From the NCBI GenBank assembly GCA_963678705.1, contig OY783223.1, positions 8,216,721 to 8,280,720 of the forward strand: a DNA stretch of 64,000 nt. The letters run 5' to 3'. This stretch comes from Panorpa germanica (taxonomy: Eukaryota; Arthropoda; Insecta; Mecoptera; Panorpidae). Shown in pieces: positions 41,996 to 52,882 of the stretch. Position numbers and translations under genes: made by a program. Each line of letters starts with the position of its first letter. The first letter of the stretch is position 1. The notes under the pieces were generated by a model that worked only from the letters and a program-made list of their open reading frames with translations, did not search any database and was not told the DNA's origin.

Positions 41996-44900
41996 CGGGG
42001 TGCAATAAGTACGGCTGTTTAAATTACTTTAAGTTGTTCTCTTTTTAGTTTCTAAATATAGTAAGTATTGCGGATATTTAACTATGATTCTCAGTTTTAA
42101 AATCAATATAAAAAACTACGTTAGAAAACATGTTTAATTTGTCAAAATAGAAAATTGATTTTTTATCAAATTTTTAAAGGTTATACTCTTGTTAATTTCA
42201 TAAAAATTAAACTTTTTATTTTGTTTATTTTAGAATGGTTATTGACGTACTTTTTCACGCTGATTTCAAATCTGAAGTTTGTTTTTTTGTAGGTCTCTCT
42301 CTTTTCGAGATATCGGCATGTTTGGGCATAAATAATAGAGATATTTAAAAATGGATTTCATTTTTGAAATCATCGTAAAAAACTACGTTAGAAAACATGT
42401 TTTGTTTGCCAAAAGGAAAAACGGTTTTTTATCAAATTTTTAAAGGTTATACTCTTGTTAATTTTATAAAAATAGAAGTATGAATTTCATAAACCGGGGT
42501 GCACCAAGTACGGCTGTTTAAATTACTTTAAGTTGTTCTCTTTTTAGTTTCTAAATATAGTAAGTATTGCGGATATTTAAATATGATTCTCAGTTTTAAA
42601 ATCAATATAAAAAACTACGTTAGAAAACATGTTTAATTTGTCAAAATAGAAAATTGATTTTTTATCAAATTTTTAAAGGTTATACTCTTGTTAATTTCAT
42701 AAAAATTAAACTTTTTATTTTGTTTATTTTAGAATGGTTATTGATGTACTTTTTCACGCTGATTTCAAATCTGAATTTTGTTTTTTGGTAGGTGTCTCGG
42801 TTTTCGAGATATCGGCATGTTAGGGCATAAATAATAGAGATATTTAAAAATGGATTTCATTTTTGAAATCAGCATAAAAAACTACGTTCGAAAACATCTT
42901 TTATTTGTCAAAAGGAGAAACGGTTTTTTATCAAATTTTTAAAGGTTATACTCTTGTTAATTTCATAAAAATTAAACTTTTTATTTTGCTTATTTTAGAA
43001 TGGTTATTGACGTACTTTTTCACGCTGATTTCAAATCTGAAGTTTGTTTTTTTGTAGGTCTCTCTCTTTTCGAGATATCGGCATGTTTGGGCATAAATAA
43101 TAGAGATATTTAAAAATGGATTTCATTTTTGAAATCAGCATAAATAACTACGTTCGAAAACATCTTTTATTTGTCAAAAGGAAAAACGTTTTTTTATCAA
43201 ATTTTTAAAGGTTACACTCTTGTTAATTTCATAAAAATCGCAGTACGAATTTCATAAAACGGGGTGCAATAAGTACGGCTGTTTAAATTACTTTAAGTTG
43301 TTCTCTTTTTAGTTTCTAAATATAGTAAGTATTGCGGATATTTAAATATGATTCTCAGTTTTAAAATCAATATAAAAAACTACGTTAGAAAACATGTTTA
43401 ATTTGTCAAAATAGAAAATTGATTTTTTATCAAATTTTTAAAGGTTATACTCTTGTTAATTTCATAAAAATTAAACTTTTTATTTTGTTTATTTTAGAAT
43501 GGTTATTGATGTACTTTTTCACGCTGATTTCAAATCTGAAATTTGTTTTTTGGTAGGTGTCTCGGTTTTCGAGATATCGGCATGTTAGGGCATAAATAAT
43601 AGAGATATTTAAAAATGGATTTCATTTTTGAAATCAGCATAAAAAACTACGTTCGAATATATCTTTTATTTGTCAAAACAAAAAATTGATTTTTTATCGA
43701 ATTTTTAAAGGTTATACTCTTGTAAATTTCATAAAAATTAAACTTTTTATTTTGCTTATTTTAGAATGGTTATTGACGTACTTTTTCACGCTGATTTCAA
43801 ATCTGAAGTTTGTTTTTTTGTAGGTCTCTCTCTTTTCGAGATATCGGCATGTTTGGGCATAAATAATAGAGATATTTAAAAATGGATTTCATTTTTGAAA
43901 TCATCGTAAAAAACTACGTTAGAAAACATGTTTTGTTTGCCAAAAGGAAAAACGGTTTTTTATCAAATTTTTAAAGGTTATACTCTTGTTATTTTATAAA
44001 AATAGAAGTATGAATTTCATAAAACGGGGTGCACCAAGTACGGCTGTTTAAATTACTTTAAGTTGTTCTCTTTTTAGTTTCTAAATATAGTAAGTATTGC
44101 GGATATTTAAATATGATTCTCAGTTTTAAAATCAATATAAAAAACTACGTTAGAAAACATGTTTAATTTGTCAAAATAGAAAATTGATTTTTTATCAAAT
44201 TTTTAAAGGTTATACTCTTGTTAATTTCATAAAAATTCAAAATTTTTTTTTGTTTATTTTAGAATGGTTATTGACGTACTTTTTCACGCTGATTTCAAAT
44301 CTGAAGTTTGTTTTTTTGTAGGTCTCTCGCTTTTCGAGATAACGGCATGTTTCGGCCTAAATAATAAAGATGTTTAAAAATGGATTTCATTTTTGAAAGC
44401 AGCATAAAAAACTACGTTCGAATATATCTTTTATTTGTCAAAACAAAAAATTGATTTTTTATCGAATTTTTAAAGGTTATACTCTTGTTAATTTCATAAA
44501 AATTCAACTTTTTATTTTGTTTATTTTAGAATGGTTATTGACGTACTTTTTCACGCTGATTTCAAATCTGAAGTTTGTTTTTTTGTAGGTCTCTCTCTTT
44601 TCGAGATATCGGCATGTTAGGGCATAAATAATAGAGATATTTAAAAATGGATTTCATTTTTGAAATCATCGTAAAAAACTACGTTAGAAAACATGTTTTG
44701 TTTGCCAAAAGGAAAAACGGTTTTTTATCAAATTTTTAAAGGTTATACTCTTGTTAATTTTATAAAAATAGAAGTATGAATTTCATAAAACGGGGTGCAC
44801 TAAGTACGGCTGTTTAAATTACTTTAAGTTGTTCTCTTTTTAGTTTCTAAATATAGTAAGTATTGCGGATATTTAAATATGATTCTCAGTTTTAAAATCA

Positions 44901-46030
44901 ATATAAAAAACTACGTTAGAAAACATGTTTAATTTGTCAAAATAGAAAATTGATTTTTTATCAAATTTTTAAAGGTTATACTCTTGGTAATTTCATAAAA
45001 ATTAAACTTTTTATTTTGTCTATTTTAGAATGGTTATTGACGTACTTTTTCACGCTGATTACAAATCTGAAATTTGTTTTTTGGTAAGTGTCTCGGTTTT
45101 CGAAATATCGGCATGTTTAGGCATAAATAATAGAGATATTTAAAAATGGATTTCATTTTTGAAATCAGCATAAAAAACTACGTTCGAATACATCTTTTAT
45201 TTGTCAAAACAAAAAATTGATTTTTTATCGAATTTTTAAAGGTTATACTCTTGTAAATTTCATAAAAATTAAACTTTTTATTTTGTTTATTTTAGAATGG
45301 TTATTGACGTACTTTTTCACGCTGATTTCAAATCTGAAGTTTGTTTTTTTGTAGGTCTCTCGCTTTTCGAGATAACGGCATGTTTCGGCCTAAATAATAA
45401 AGATGTTTAAAAATGGATTTCATTTTTGAAATCAGCATAAAAAACTACGTTCGAATACATCTTTTATTTGTCAAAACAAAAAATTGATTTTTTATCGAAT
45501 TTTTAAAGGTTATACTCTTGTAAATTTCATAAAAATTAAACTTTTTATTTTGTTTATTTTAGAATTGACGTACTTTTTCACGCTGATTTCAAATCTGAAG
45601 TTTGTTTTTTGTAGGTCTCTCTCTTTTCGAGATATCGGCATGTTTGGGCATAAATAATAGAGATATTTAAAAATGGATTTCATTTTTGAAATCAGCATAA
45701 AAAACTACGTTCGAATACATCTTTTATTTGTCAATACATAAAATTGATTTTTTATCGAATTTTTAAAGGTTATACTCTTGTAAATTTCATAAAAATTAAA
45801 CTTTTTATTTTGTTTATTTTAAAATGGTTATTGACGTACTTTTTCACGCTGATTTCAAATCTGAAATTTGTTTTTTGGTAGGTGTCTCGGTTTTCGAGAT
45901 ATCGGCATGTTTGGGCATAAATAATAGAGATATTTAAAAATGGATTTCATTTTTGAAATCAGCATAAAAAACTACGTTCGAAAACATCTTTTATTTGTCA
46001 AAAGGAAAAACGGTTTTTTATCAAATTTTT

Positions 46031-46115
46031 AAAAAACTACGCTAGAAAACATACTTACAATATTAAAATAAAATTACATTCTTTCCTAAATTTTAAAGGC
46101 TATACTCTTGTTAAT
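46031..46115 (+). repeat. 85-bp inverted repeat, left arm
   Basis: An abrupt switch after TCAAATTTTT introduces a diverged satellite variant beginning AAAAAACTACGCTAG. All 85 bases are the exact reverse complement of 46,643-46,727. The intervening 527 bp contain one decayed long unit (46,116-46,605) and the orientation switch. Confidence 0.93.
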
Positions 46116-46605
46116 TTCATAAAAAATCGAAGTATGAATTTCATAAAACGAGGTGCATAAAGTACGGCTGATTAAATTACTTTAAGTTGTTCTCTTTTTA
46201 GTTTCTAAATATAGTAAGTATTGCGGATATTTAAATATGATTCTCAGTTTTAAAATCAATATAATAAACTACGTTAGAAAACATGTTTAATTTGTCAAAA
46301 TAGAAAATTGATTTTTTATCAAATTTTTAAAGGTTATACTCTTGTTAATTTCATAAAAGTTCAACATTTTTTTTTGTTTACTTTTTAATGGTTCCTAACG
46401 TACTTTTTTACGTTGATTTCAAATCTGAAATTTGTTTTTTTGTAGATGTCCCGGTTTTCGAGATATCAGCATGTTTGGGCATAAATAATAGAGATGTTTA
46501 AAAATGGATTTCATTTTTGAAATCAGCGTAAAAAACTACGTTCGAATACATCTTTTATTTGTCATAACAAAAAATTGATTTTTTATCGAATTTTTAAAGG
46601 TTATT

Positions 46606-46921
46606 CTAAAACAAACAAAATAAAAAGTTGAATTTTTATAATATTAACAAGAGTATAGCCTTTAAAATTTAGGAAAGAATGTAATTTTATTTTAATATTG
46701 TAAGTATGTTTTCTAGCGTAGTTTTTTACGCTGATTCCAAAATTAAAAACCATTTTTAAAACCTCTATTATTTACGCCTTAAACCGGTGTTATCTCGAAT
46801 TCCGGAACACCTACTTAAAAATGATTTTCAGATTTGAACTCATCGTGAAAAAGTACATCAAGAACCATCATAAAATATATCTAAAGAAAATATAAATTCT
46901 TATGAAAATAACAAGAGTAAC
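46606..46921 (-). repeat. Inverted, diverged terminal satellite unit
   Basis: Read on the minus strand this segment follows the satellite order: ACTCTTGTTATTTTCAT, then TGTACTTTTTCACG, AAATAATAGAGG, ATCAGCGTAAAAAACTACG and ACTCTTGTTAAT, but with many substitutions. It is the last satellite homology before unique sequence. The join to the forward array is at about 46,604-46,607, inside GGTTATTCTAAAAC. Confidence 0.88.
46643..46727 (-). repeat. 85-bp inverted repeat, right arm
   Basis: Exact reverse complement of 46,031-46,115. Here the sequence sits naturally inside the diverged inverted unit, with ATCAGCGT adjoining the AAAAAACTACG end, so this is probably the source copy and the left arm the transferred one. 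Confidence 0.93.
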
Positions 46922-47329
46922 GTACACTTAAAATATGCTTAGCAAAATTTTGAACCAAATGCGCCATCTATTAAAGAGTAGGTACAACCGAAACTAGTTG
47001 AGGATGTGTTTAACAGATGGCGCAGCAGAAAAGTTTTAAAAAATGATTTGGTAATTAATCCTCTATTTGTTTTATTAAATATCCTATATTATTCTTTATA
47101 TTCTATATTAAATCTAATAAATAAATATGCAAGAATACGTTCTGTATATACAGTTTATTCATTTCAATTTACAAATATTTTTACGTTCATTAAAAGAAGA
47201 ATTTTGACTTACAAAACAATCTTTAAGGAGAACTTCTTTGAAAGAAGTATGTACATGTACAAAAATTTTATATAATTTATATTGCAATGCATTTATGCTA
47301 AACACTACACTTAAAAATAACTTAATATT
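46922..47329. other. Unique spacer between satellite and LAS1 gene
   Basis: AT-rich sequence of about 400 bp that includes the 3' flank of the LAS1-like gene. A possible minus-strand AATAAA signal lies at 47,154-47,159. A short inverted repeat built on AGATGGCGC occurs at 46,960-47,024. The 89-codon open frame here looks like chance. Confidence 0.6.
46960..47024. repeat. Short inverted repeat with AGATGGCGC arms
   Basis: TGCGCCATCTATTAAA at 46,960-46,975 pairs with TTTAACAGATGGCGCA at 47,009-47,024 (15 of 16 bases), separated by 33 bp. It could be a very small palindromic element or the paired ends of one; no target duplication is evident. Confidence 0.55.
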
Positions 47330-50300
47330 CTATTGCCATGGTAATCTTCCAATGGGATAGCTTCCCCAATCGTAGTGATCTGTAAATAAAAACAATAAAT
47401 TAATCACTCATCACTTGTAAGACCTTAAAATGATTTAAGATTATTTACCTGGAGCTTCACTCCATATTCCATTGCTAGGGAAATTGCAATCATCATTTTT
47501 ATTGATGGCTGCCTTGATTTTGTTAACATCTTCAATCGTATATATGCGCTCCGGACCCTCCACGTCATTGTCACCATCAGCAGATCCTTCTCCATTGTTT
47601 TCCATTAATTCCTGCATTTTAACAAGTTGTTTAACACTTTCCGGGTCGAACTGTTGTTCCGTCAGAAGAAGAACACTGCAAGTTACGTTAAATATAATTA
47701 TTACATTTGTTACATAATAAATATAATCATTTGCAACAATTAATATTACAATAGCCAATATTTTCCGAGTGGTATTCCGTTGGTACGTGTCATAAAATAT
47801 CGAATTGCTTTTGATTCAGTGAAAAACGGGTCTATTTCAGTGCGATAATTCAGAAAAATTGAAGTTCCAAGTTCAGGTTTGAGATTAACAACATCCCGAA
47901 GAGCGTCCTCAATGCGATACTGGCGGTTGGCCTAAATCATAGATAGAAACACTAAATTACTGATTGTTCATTATTAAAATATTAGATTCTTATTATATTG
48001 TCTATAGAGGTAGTGTCCAAGACTTACGACTTCAGGAAAATATAGTTTTAAACGAGATTTTTCAACAAAGAGAAACTAGTACCCGAGGCAGATCCTGATT
48101 ACATTCTGTGGCAATGTAAAAATACAACAATGGCCAGAAATGGACTCCAAAGAACGGTGCTACAGACTTCGCAGACGCTTCCTGTTAACACCCCCTTTTT
48201 GATTAAGAAACCGAAATGTATAACTGCAGTAGCCATGAATAGATCATTCTTGTTGTCTGGATATAACGTATAAGAAGAAGCAGAACAATATTAGGCGCGA
48301 TAAAAGGGTACGTGCCTAGGAAGCCCGAGAAACTATATTAAAAAAAAAAAAGAAACTCAATGGACCGGGGCACAAAACCACTTTCTTTTTAATGAACTAC
48401 ACTTTCGACCGATGCTTAAGGAAGCTCTGTCGTAAATCCAGGATTACCTGTACAGTAATACTTTGTTACTTACTAAATTAGCATCTAGCAATTTTTTAAC
48501 TCGCTGGCATCTTATAATACCCCTGCTTATATATTCAATCCATCTTCCAGCAATAATTCTCTTCTTCTTCGTAGCATTTTCATCGCAATTAATAACCATT
48601 AAACGCTTCATTAATATCGAAAGAGCGTTAACCGAATCTAAATAACATATAAAGCTATTCCACACATTGACATAGCTTTTAAAATTATTTATTTTCTGTT
48701 TCAGTACTGCGTAGTTAAAAAATAAGCTTTTGTCCAACATTACGTCAATCAAAACTTCATATCTGGATGAGATATTGTTATTATTTGTAACTACTTCCCC
48801 AATATTATGTACTACGCAGTTTCTTATTTCTCTTAATGATGATTCTTTAGTAATTAAAGTTACTTGCTCTGTTAATAGCCTGTTACTTTCCTTCCATATG
48901 TATTTCTTTAATGCAACATTTTGAACCTTGTTTAAACAAATGTATCTGTAAAAATATTTATAATTAATAAAATACAAATCGAAATTCCAAATTATTGATA
49001 AAATTAAGTTATTATCTACATATATTCAAAACTCTTTTTACTGGACCAAAAAGAATAAACCTATTTCAATAAATAGTTACATGAAATTAAAGGATCTAAA
49101 TATACAAAGAAATTCCAAATCTCCTATATACTCCTCTATTCCTTTTGAATCATTAATTAAACCTATGGATATATATATTAACAAAAAAGGAATCAATAAA
49201 TTAAGAAATTGAGATGAAAGTGAAATTACCTTTATATGAAGTTTTTAATATAATCAAAAAATTAAACTTCAATTTGAGAAACACAGATTTCATTAACAAA
49301 AGTTAGTTAAAAGGAAGAGATTATTATATGTTACATCCAAATTTAAGTAAGAAGAGATGGTTTAGAAATAAGTCCCGCAAAATTATATCAACTATAATCA
49401 GAATCAAAAGTAATCATTGCAAAACTCCAGCTCACCTGTACAAAATTAATATTATATCTGACGATAGATGTCAATGTGGTGAAGAAGGAACTTTGGATCA
49501 TATTATATTTGAATGCATAAATTATAGTTTAGAAAGATCAAAATTGAATAGTGAATTATTGAAATATTTAGAAATTTGTAAAATTGAATTATTGTATAAA
49601 AAATGTTTGATGGTGGCTATGACGAAAGAAAGTCAAGGCAAATAAGTAAATAAACATAAAAAATAAAAATAATAAAATACAAAATAATAGATGTTAGGTA
49701 TGTTGATTAATGAAGTATTATTTATTTTTTAAATCCTGTTTTATTGCATTCTGATTATGAGCATTTGGTATTGAAAACGTCGCCTGATCGATAATATTAA
49801 ATCTACGTACCTACCAGATGAATGTATAACAGTTATGATCTTATTATATAATAGAAATAAGTCTGTGAGTAATTCTTCATAAATTCTTAAGTGTTCCTCA
49901 GATGTTTCGACTTCATCAATGACATAATCTGTTATTAGTTCACTTTCGGGAAACCAATACTCTTTATACAGCCACTGTAGAGCAGAATCGAGCCCCAAAC
50001 GTAAGACAGGAATCGATGGTAAGTCCTTACCGTGAGCTATAGTGTGTCTTAAATCAACCATCCAGTCAGGAATGTTTAGTTTTTGTGCATTAAGGAATAA
50101 TGAACCAGTTCGATTATCAGAGCCATCAACCATTAAATTTACGAATCTAAAAATGTATTTACATACTTAATAACTCATATTTTAAATGAATTGCACATTA
50201 AAGTGTTTATTACTTCATTAATGCCATTGAAAAGACGACTCGTTGTGTTCTGATATCAACATCTTCACCAGTTAACATTGCTTCCAAAACTTCAATAGTT

Positions 50301-50555
50301 GCTTGGACTCCAGCTGCTAAATTATCAGTCTTTCGTTGCCACATTTTCATGTATTCTAAAGCAACTTCTCGTTCCTTTATTTGATCAACAGATTCTGTAT
50401 AAATTTGTTGAAAAACCCGCTTCCATTCGTTACTGAAATATTTTAGGTTAAGTATATGCCGGTCATTCAATTATTGATAAATCACAATAGGATTATTAGA
50501 AGTACCTGTCAAACCATGGCACAACTCTAATAGCTGCCATTTTTTGGGACGACAT
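47330..50555 (-). CDS. Las1: LAS1-like pre-rRNA processing endoribonuclease (seven exons)
   Basis: Las1 is the HEPN nuclease that, with the polynucleotide kinase Nol9/Grc3, cuts ITS2 of pre-rRNA during large ribosomal subunit maturation in the nucleolus. Coding exons on the minus strand are 50,555-50,506, 50,432-50,214, 50,146-49,811, 48,945-48,474, 47,931-47,750, 47,675-47,449 and 47,379-47,330. They total 1,536 nt (511 residues plus stop); all junctions are GT-AG and all phases match. The N-terminus has the conserved VPW motif, then NEWKRVF. FVNLM and IPDWMVDLRH follow. The catalytic R-x4-H motif is RHTIAH (R123, H128). The C-terminus, YPIGRLPWQ, matches the family's conserved PLGR-type end. 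Length is near the yeast protein and shorter than the human one. Exon 5 and its borders are the least certain. M6 is an alternative start. Retrotransposon fragments occupy introns 3 and 4. Confidence 0.9.
48049..48352 (+). pseudogene. Non-LTR retrotransposon 3' end in LAS1 intron 4
   Basis: An open frame of about 75 codons ends at a TAA (48,271-48,273). It encodes DPDYILWQC followed by a basic tail, resembling the cysteine/histidine-type C-terminal end of ORF2 in R1/I/Jockey-like elements (usual form: D-H-I-L-x-x-C). Stops lie just upstream, so only the end survives. About 65 bp of non-coding sequence follow and then a run of 12 A (48,340-48,351), as expected for the 3' end of a target-primed insertion. 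It is antisense to the host gene. Confidence 0.65.
49020..49700 (+). pseudogene. Degenerate non-LTR retrotransposon ORF2 C-terminus in LAS1 intron 3
   Basis: The best preserved part is a 105-codon frame at 49,328-49,645. It carries a C-terminal cysteine/histidine motif, CQCGEEGTLDHIIFEC, preceded by a basic stretch with KKRWFRNKSRK and IIRIKSNH. This arrangement is typical of ORF2 ends in insect non-LTR elements. Upstream, the 49,020-49,300 stretch is open but interrupted by stops, and the LKGRDYY segment just before the ATG continues the homology, so the ATG is not a genuine start. An A-rich AATAAA-type tail follows to about 49,700. It is antisense to the host gene and not functional. It differs from the intron 4 fragment, so at least two insertions occurred. 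Confidence 0.75.
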
Positions 50556-51019
50556 GATTAATTCTTTATTTTTATATATTATTTAATTAATTTAATTATG
50601 AACAACAGAAACGTGTTTGATTAGAAATCTAAAACGCGTGCATTTACCGAAACGTCAAACTTAAATCCACTGAACTCTAACAGTGCGTTCGGAAACTATG
50701 ACAGTCGCAATCATTTTAATTTAAATTTAAAATATTACATGTATTAATAAATATGAAAATAACATTAACTGGAAATTAAAGTTTATGATCATAACTAATT
50801 AGAAGAACTATATATAATTACTAAAATTATCTACAATATTTTCAAATTCAAATTTCCCTGTAAATGCATTGAGTGCGTTCGGTAATCAAATACGCGGATG
50901 TGTTTTAACAATCTTTCTATAATTAATCAGTTATTACATATTACAAAATATTACGTGATAAATATTTATTATTAATTATACATACTTGGTTACTAATATT
51001 TATTAAAAACAAAGCATCA
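50556..51019. other. Intergenic spacer, Psmb4 3' end to LAS1 5' end
   Basis: AT-rich, about 460 bp, with no coding sequence. It must hold the LAS1 promoter and the Psmb4 polyadenylation region. Minus-strand AATAAA candidates lie at 50,999-51,004 and 50,965-50,970. No TATA box or other element can be chosen with confidence. Confidence 0.6.
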
Positions 51020-51870
51020 TTATAGATTAAATTTAGCAATATCCCATTTTGCTCTTACGACTACTTCATCCATCAAAATAATATCGTTTTCATTGATGAT
51101 TGCCATTTGGTATCTTGGGGAGCTACTTGCGTTGCGATAATACAAGCCTGTCATACATGTTTCCACAAGATGTTTAGCTATTTCCTGAGTAAGAACAGTG
51201 ACTTTATTATCCACCAAATATTGCCTGATAAATGGGGTTGCCAAATGCTTTCCAAGCCCATTGGAAATAATACGATCTTCATACGTTGTTCCCAATAAAT
51301 CTAAATAACTGGAAAGCATTAATTAATAAAGTGTCAATGACATTATATTAAAAGAGATACAGGAAAGATGTTGATAAAGTAAAGTTACCTTAAGTACGGT
51401 TGCTTTCCATACATTCCACCTATAATAAAACACGTCCATGACAATTTAAATCGTTGTAATTTTTCATACATAACCCGAGACAGCCATGTTGTCAGCTGGC
51501 GTGGTTCCATCACTACACCATCATCAAAAGCCTCATCCTCCTTAACTCTATCCATAATTATCTCTCTAATATTCTCGAAGTCTCCATAATCTCCACTGCA
51601 ACTTAATATGATATTTTCGTTCACTTTTATAATTCTTTTTATATTGTAATACTTAGAAAGCGTTCCAGATGACAGGTGGTTGTCAGCAGCTAATATTACA
51701 CCGGTGTTAAATCGTATTCCAATTGCTGCAGTTCCAGTAGTTGTCGGTAGATAGCACTGGTTTAAATTTAGCAGAGGATGTATACATTCTGTCGGCGGAT
51801 ACATCGAATTCGTTCCGAATTGATTACGATTGAAACCTGAAAAATTTATTTCATTTAATAATTTGTACAA
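51020..51870 (-). CDS. Psmb4: Proteasome subunit beta type-4 (20S core, beta7 position)
   Basis: A non-catalytic beta subunit of the 20S proteasome core. Two coding exons on the minus strand, 51,870-51,389 and 51,308-51,020, join in phase through a GT-AG intron of 80 bp. The joint codon gives PYLSYLDLLGTTYE, matching the human FLGYVDMLGVAYE region. Family motifs include TGTAAIGIRF, GVILAADN, SCSGDYGDF, WLSRVMY, GLYYRNA and a final KWDIAKF. Starting at the ATG at 51,870 gives 256 residues, close to the usual 264 or so. However, a good splice acceptor (ATTTTTCAG, ending at 51,837) lies just inside this frame, so the true N-terminus may be in an unseen upstream exon. A MITE-like repeat begins about 70 bp upstream. 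The protein core is intact. Confidence 0.9.
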
Positions 51871-51940
51871 TAATTCTAAATTGAATTTACAGGATCTTTA
51901 AAACCAGATAATTAAATAGCAGGTACATTTCTGTTTCAAA

Positions 51941-52274
51941 ATTTCTATAAAACTGTACTATATACTGATAAAGTTGGCTACCAATACATCTAATGCCGAA
52001 AAAGTCATTTTGTCGATTTAATTATTAAGGGAATCTAACGTTATAGAAAATATGAATGCATGGTACTTCACATCCAACGATTTCTTGACAGAACAGACAA
52101 GTTTACAGGTTACCAACCTTACAGGTCATAAATCTCTGCTATATGTATTTATATATCAAAATGCATGTCACGTCATACAAATGGCCGACCATTTCCAGCG
52201 CTAAAACTACAATTGAAATTTTTAATTGCTATATCTCCGTCAACATTTAGATATTTAATAAAACAGACACGCCA
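51941..52274 (+). mobile_element. Family A MITE-like element, copy A1 (left part)
   Basis: Begins with TTTCTATAAAACTGTACTA and runs through the family landmarks ATGTATTTATATATCAAAAT, AGCGCTAAAACTACAA and TATATCTCCGTCAACATTTA to GACACGCCA. In other copies ATACACATTTATTAACATC follows. Here that continuation is displaced to 52,883, so about 0.6 kb of foreign sequence interrupts the element. It lies directly upstream of the Psmb4 coding region. Confidence 0.78.
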
Positions 52275-52882
52275 TAGCCCGGTTAAGATAGACATTTAAC
52301 AAAACATGTCGGAGAGCCAAATATTGGTGGAGAGCTGGGGTTTATCATTACAAATAATGTTTTGAAAATCCGCATTGATTCTATGTGTGCTTCAAAAGTT
52401 ATTCGGGGTCAAAGGTCAAAATTTGAGGTTTTTTGGATTTTTCTCGAAAACGGTAAGTTTTATCAAAAAAAACCTCAAACCAAAGTTGTAGATGTTAAAA
52501 GTCTCTACAAAAATGGTTCTTATAATTTTTTCCTAAGAGTTACCATTCCTGAGATATCACGATTCTAAGAGTCGCGATTCTCAGATACATGATATGCATA
52601 CATTTCCATGTCACCTGTGAGGTAGTGTACTCGGCGCGTTTTTTTTACCGTGGTTTCACCTGTAGGCTTACTCCACTAACTGTCATGACAATTTTAGGAT
52701 AATTTAAGACTATTCAACACTTGTATCGAGTATACTATCAAGTTCAAACAAGGCTAGGCAATCAACTGAACCCAGAAGACTGGGGTTGGAAATTGATAGA
52801 TAATACTCTGGAAACGATTTAAACTTTACTCCCACCTGCTCCAGAAAAACTCCTCAACACTTTTTTTTTGCAATTGCAAAAG
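52275..52882 (+). mobile_element. 0.6-kb insertion splitting element A1
   Basis: This sequence is absent from the other family A copies at the same point. Its first two thirds are non-coding. Its right end is a transposon-like coding remnant listed separately. No clear target-site duplication is visible, and about six bases of element A seem lost at the break. Confidence 0.6.
52712..52882 (+). pseudogene. Fragment of a transposon-associated protein module
   Basis: Read from 52,712, the frame gives RVYYQVQTRLGNQL, NPEDWGWKL and, after one stop, LLPPAPEKLLNT. A shift of frame then gives FCNCK. From memory of the family, this order (W-G-W segment, then a PAPE/LL motif, then cysteine-rich repeats) recurs at the C-terminus of transposon-associated hypothetical proteins in arthropods and cnidarians. 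The stop, the frameshift and the loss of the cysteine-rich tail at 52,882 show it is dead. Confidence 0.55.

Larger units (their letters stand above)
1..46921. repeat. Satellite DNA array, about 47 kb, with higher-order structure
   Basis: The same AT-rich sequence repeats head to tail from the first base, so the array extends beyond the window. Anchoring on the motif CGGGGTGCA, successive anchors lie about 499, 766 (499+267) or 1,032 (499+2x267) bp apart, with rarer spacings of about 462-468, 1,300 and 738 bp. Neighbouring units differ by scattered substitutions and small indels, and variants such as GCACCAAG, GCAATAAG, GCACTAAG and GCATCAAG after the anchor mark unit types. Only short chance ORFs (about 60 codons) occur. 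The block has the hallmarks of pericentromeric or other heterochromatic satellite, but its chromosomal position is inference. Units become strongly diverged after about 46,030 and the last one is inverted (46,606-46,921). Confidence 0.97.

Noticed and set aside
1-46605. Long regular direct-repeat array considered as CRISPR
   Set aside because: There are no unique spacers; the whole 499/267-bp unit repeats. The surrounding genes are eukaryotic and spliced.
47006-47275. 89-codon plus-strand ORF beside the satellite
   Set aside because: AT-driven composition, no recognised domain, overlaps the probable 3' flank of the LAS1 gene and a short inverted repeat.
47472-48924. Plus-strand ORFs over LAS1 exons (47,472-47,717; 48,463-48,645; 48,730-48,924)
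   Set aside because: They are shadows of the minus-strand LAS1 exons, which have family motifs and consistent splice phases.
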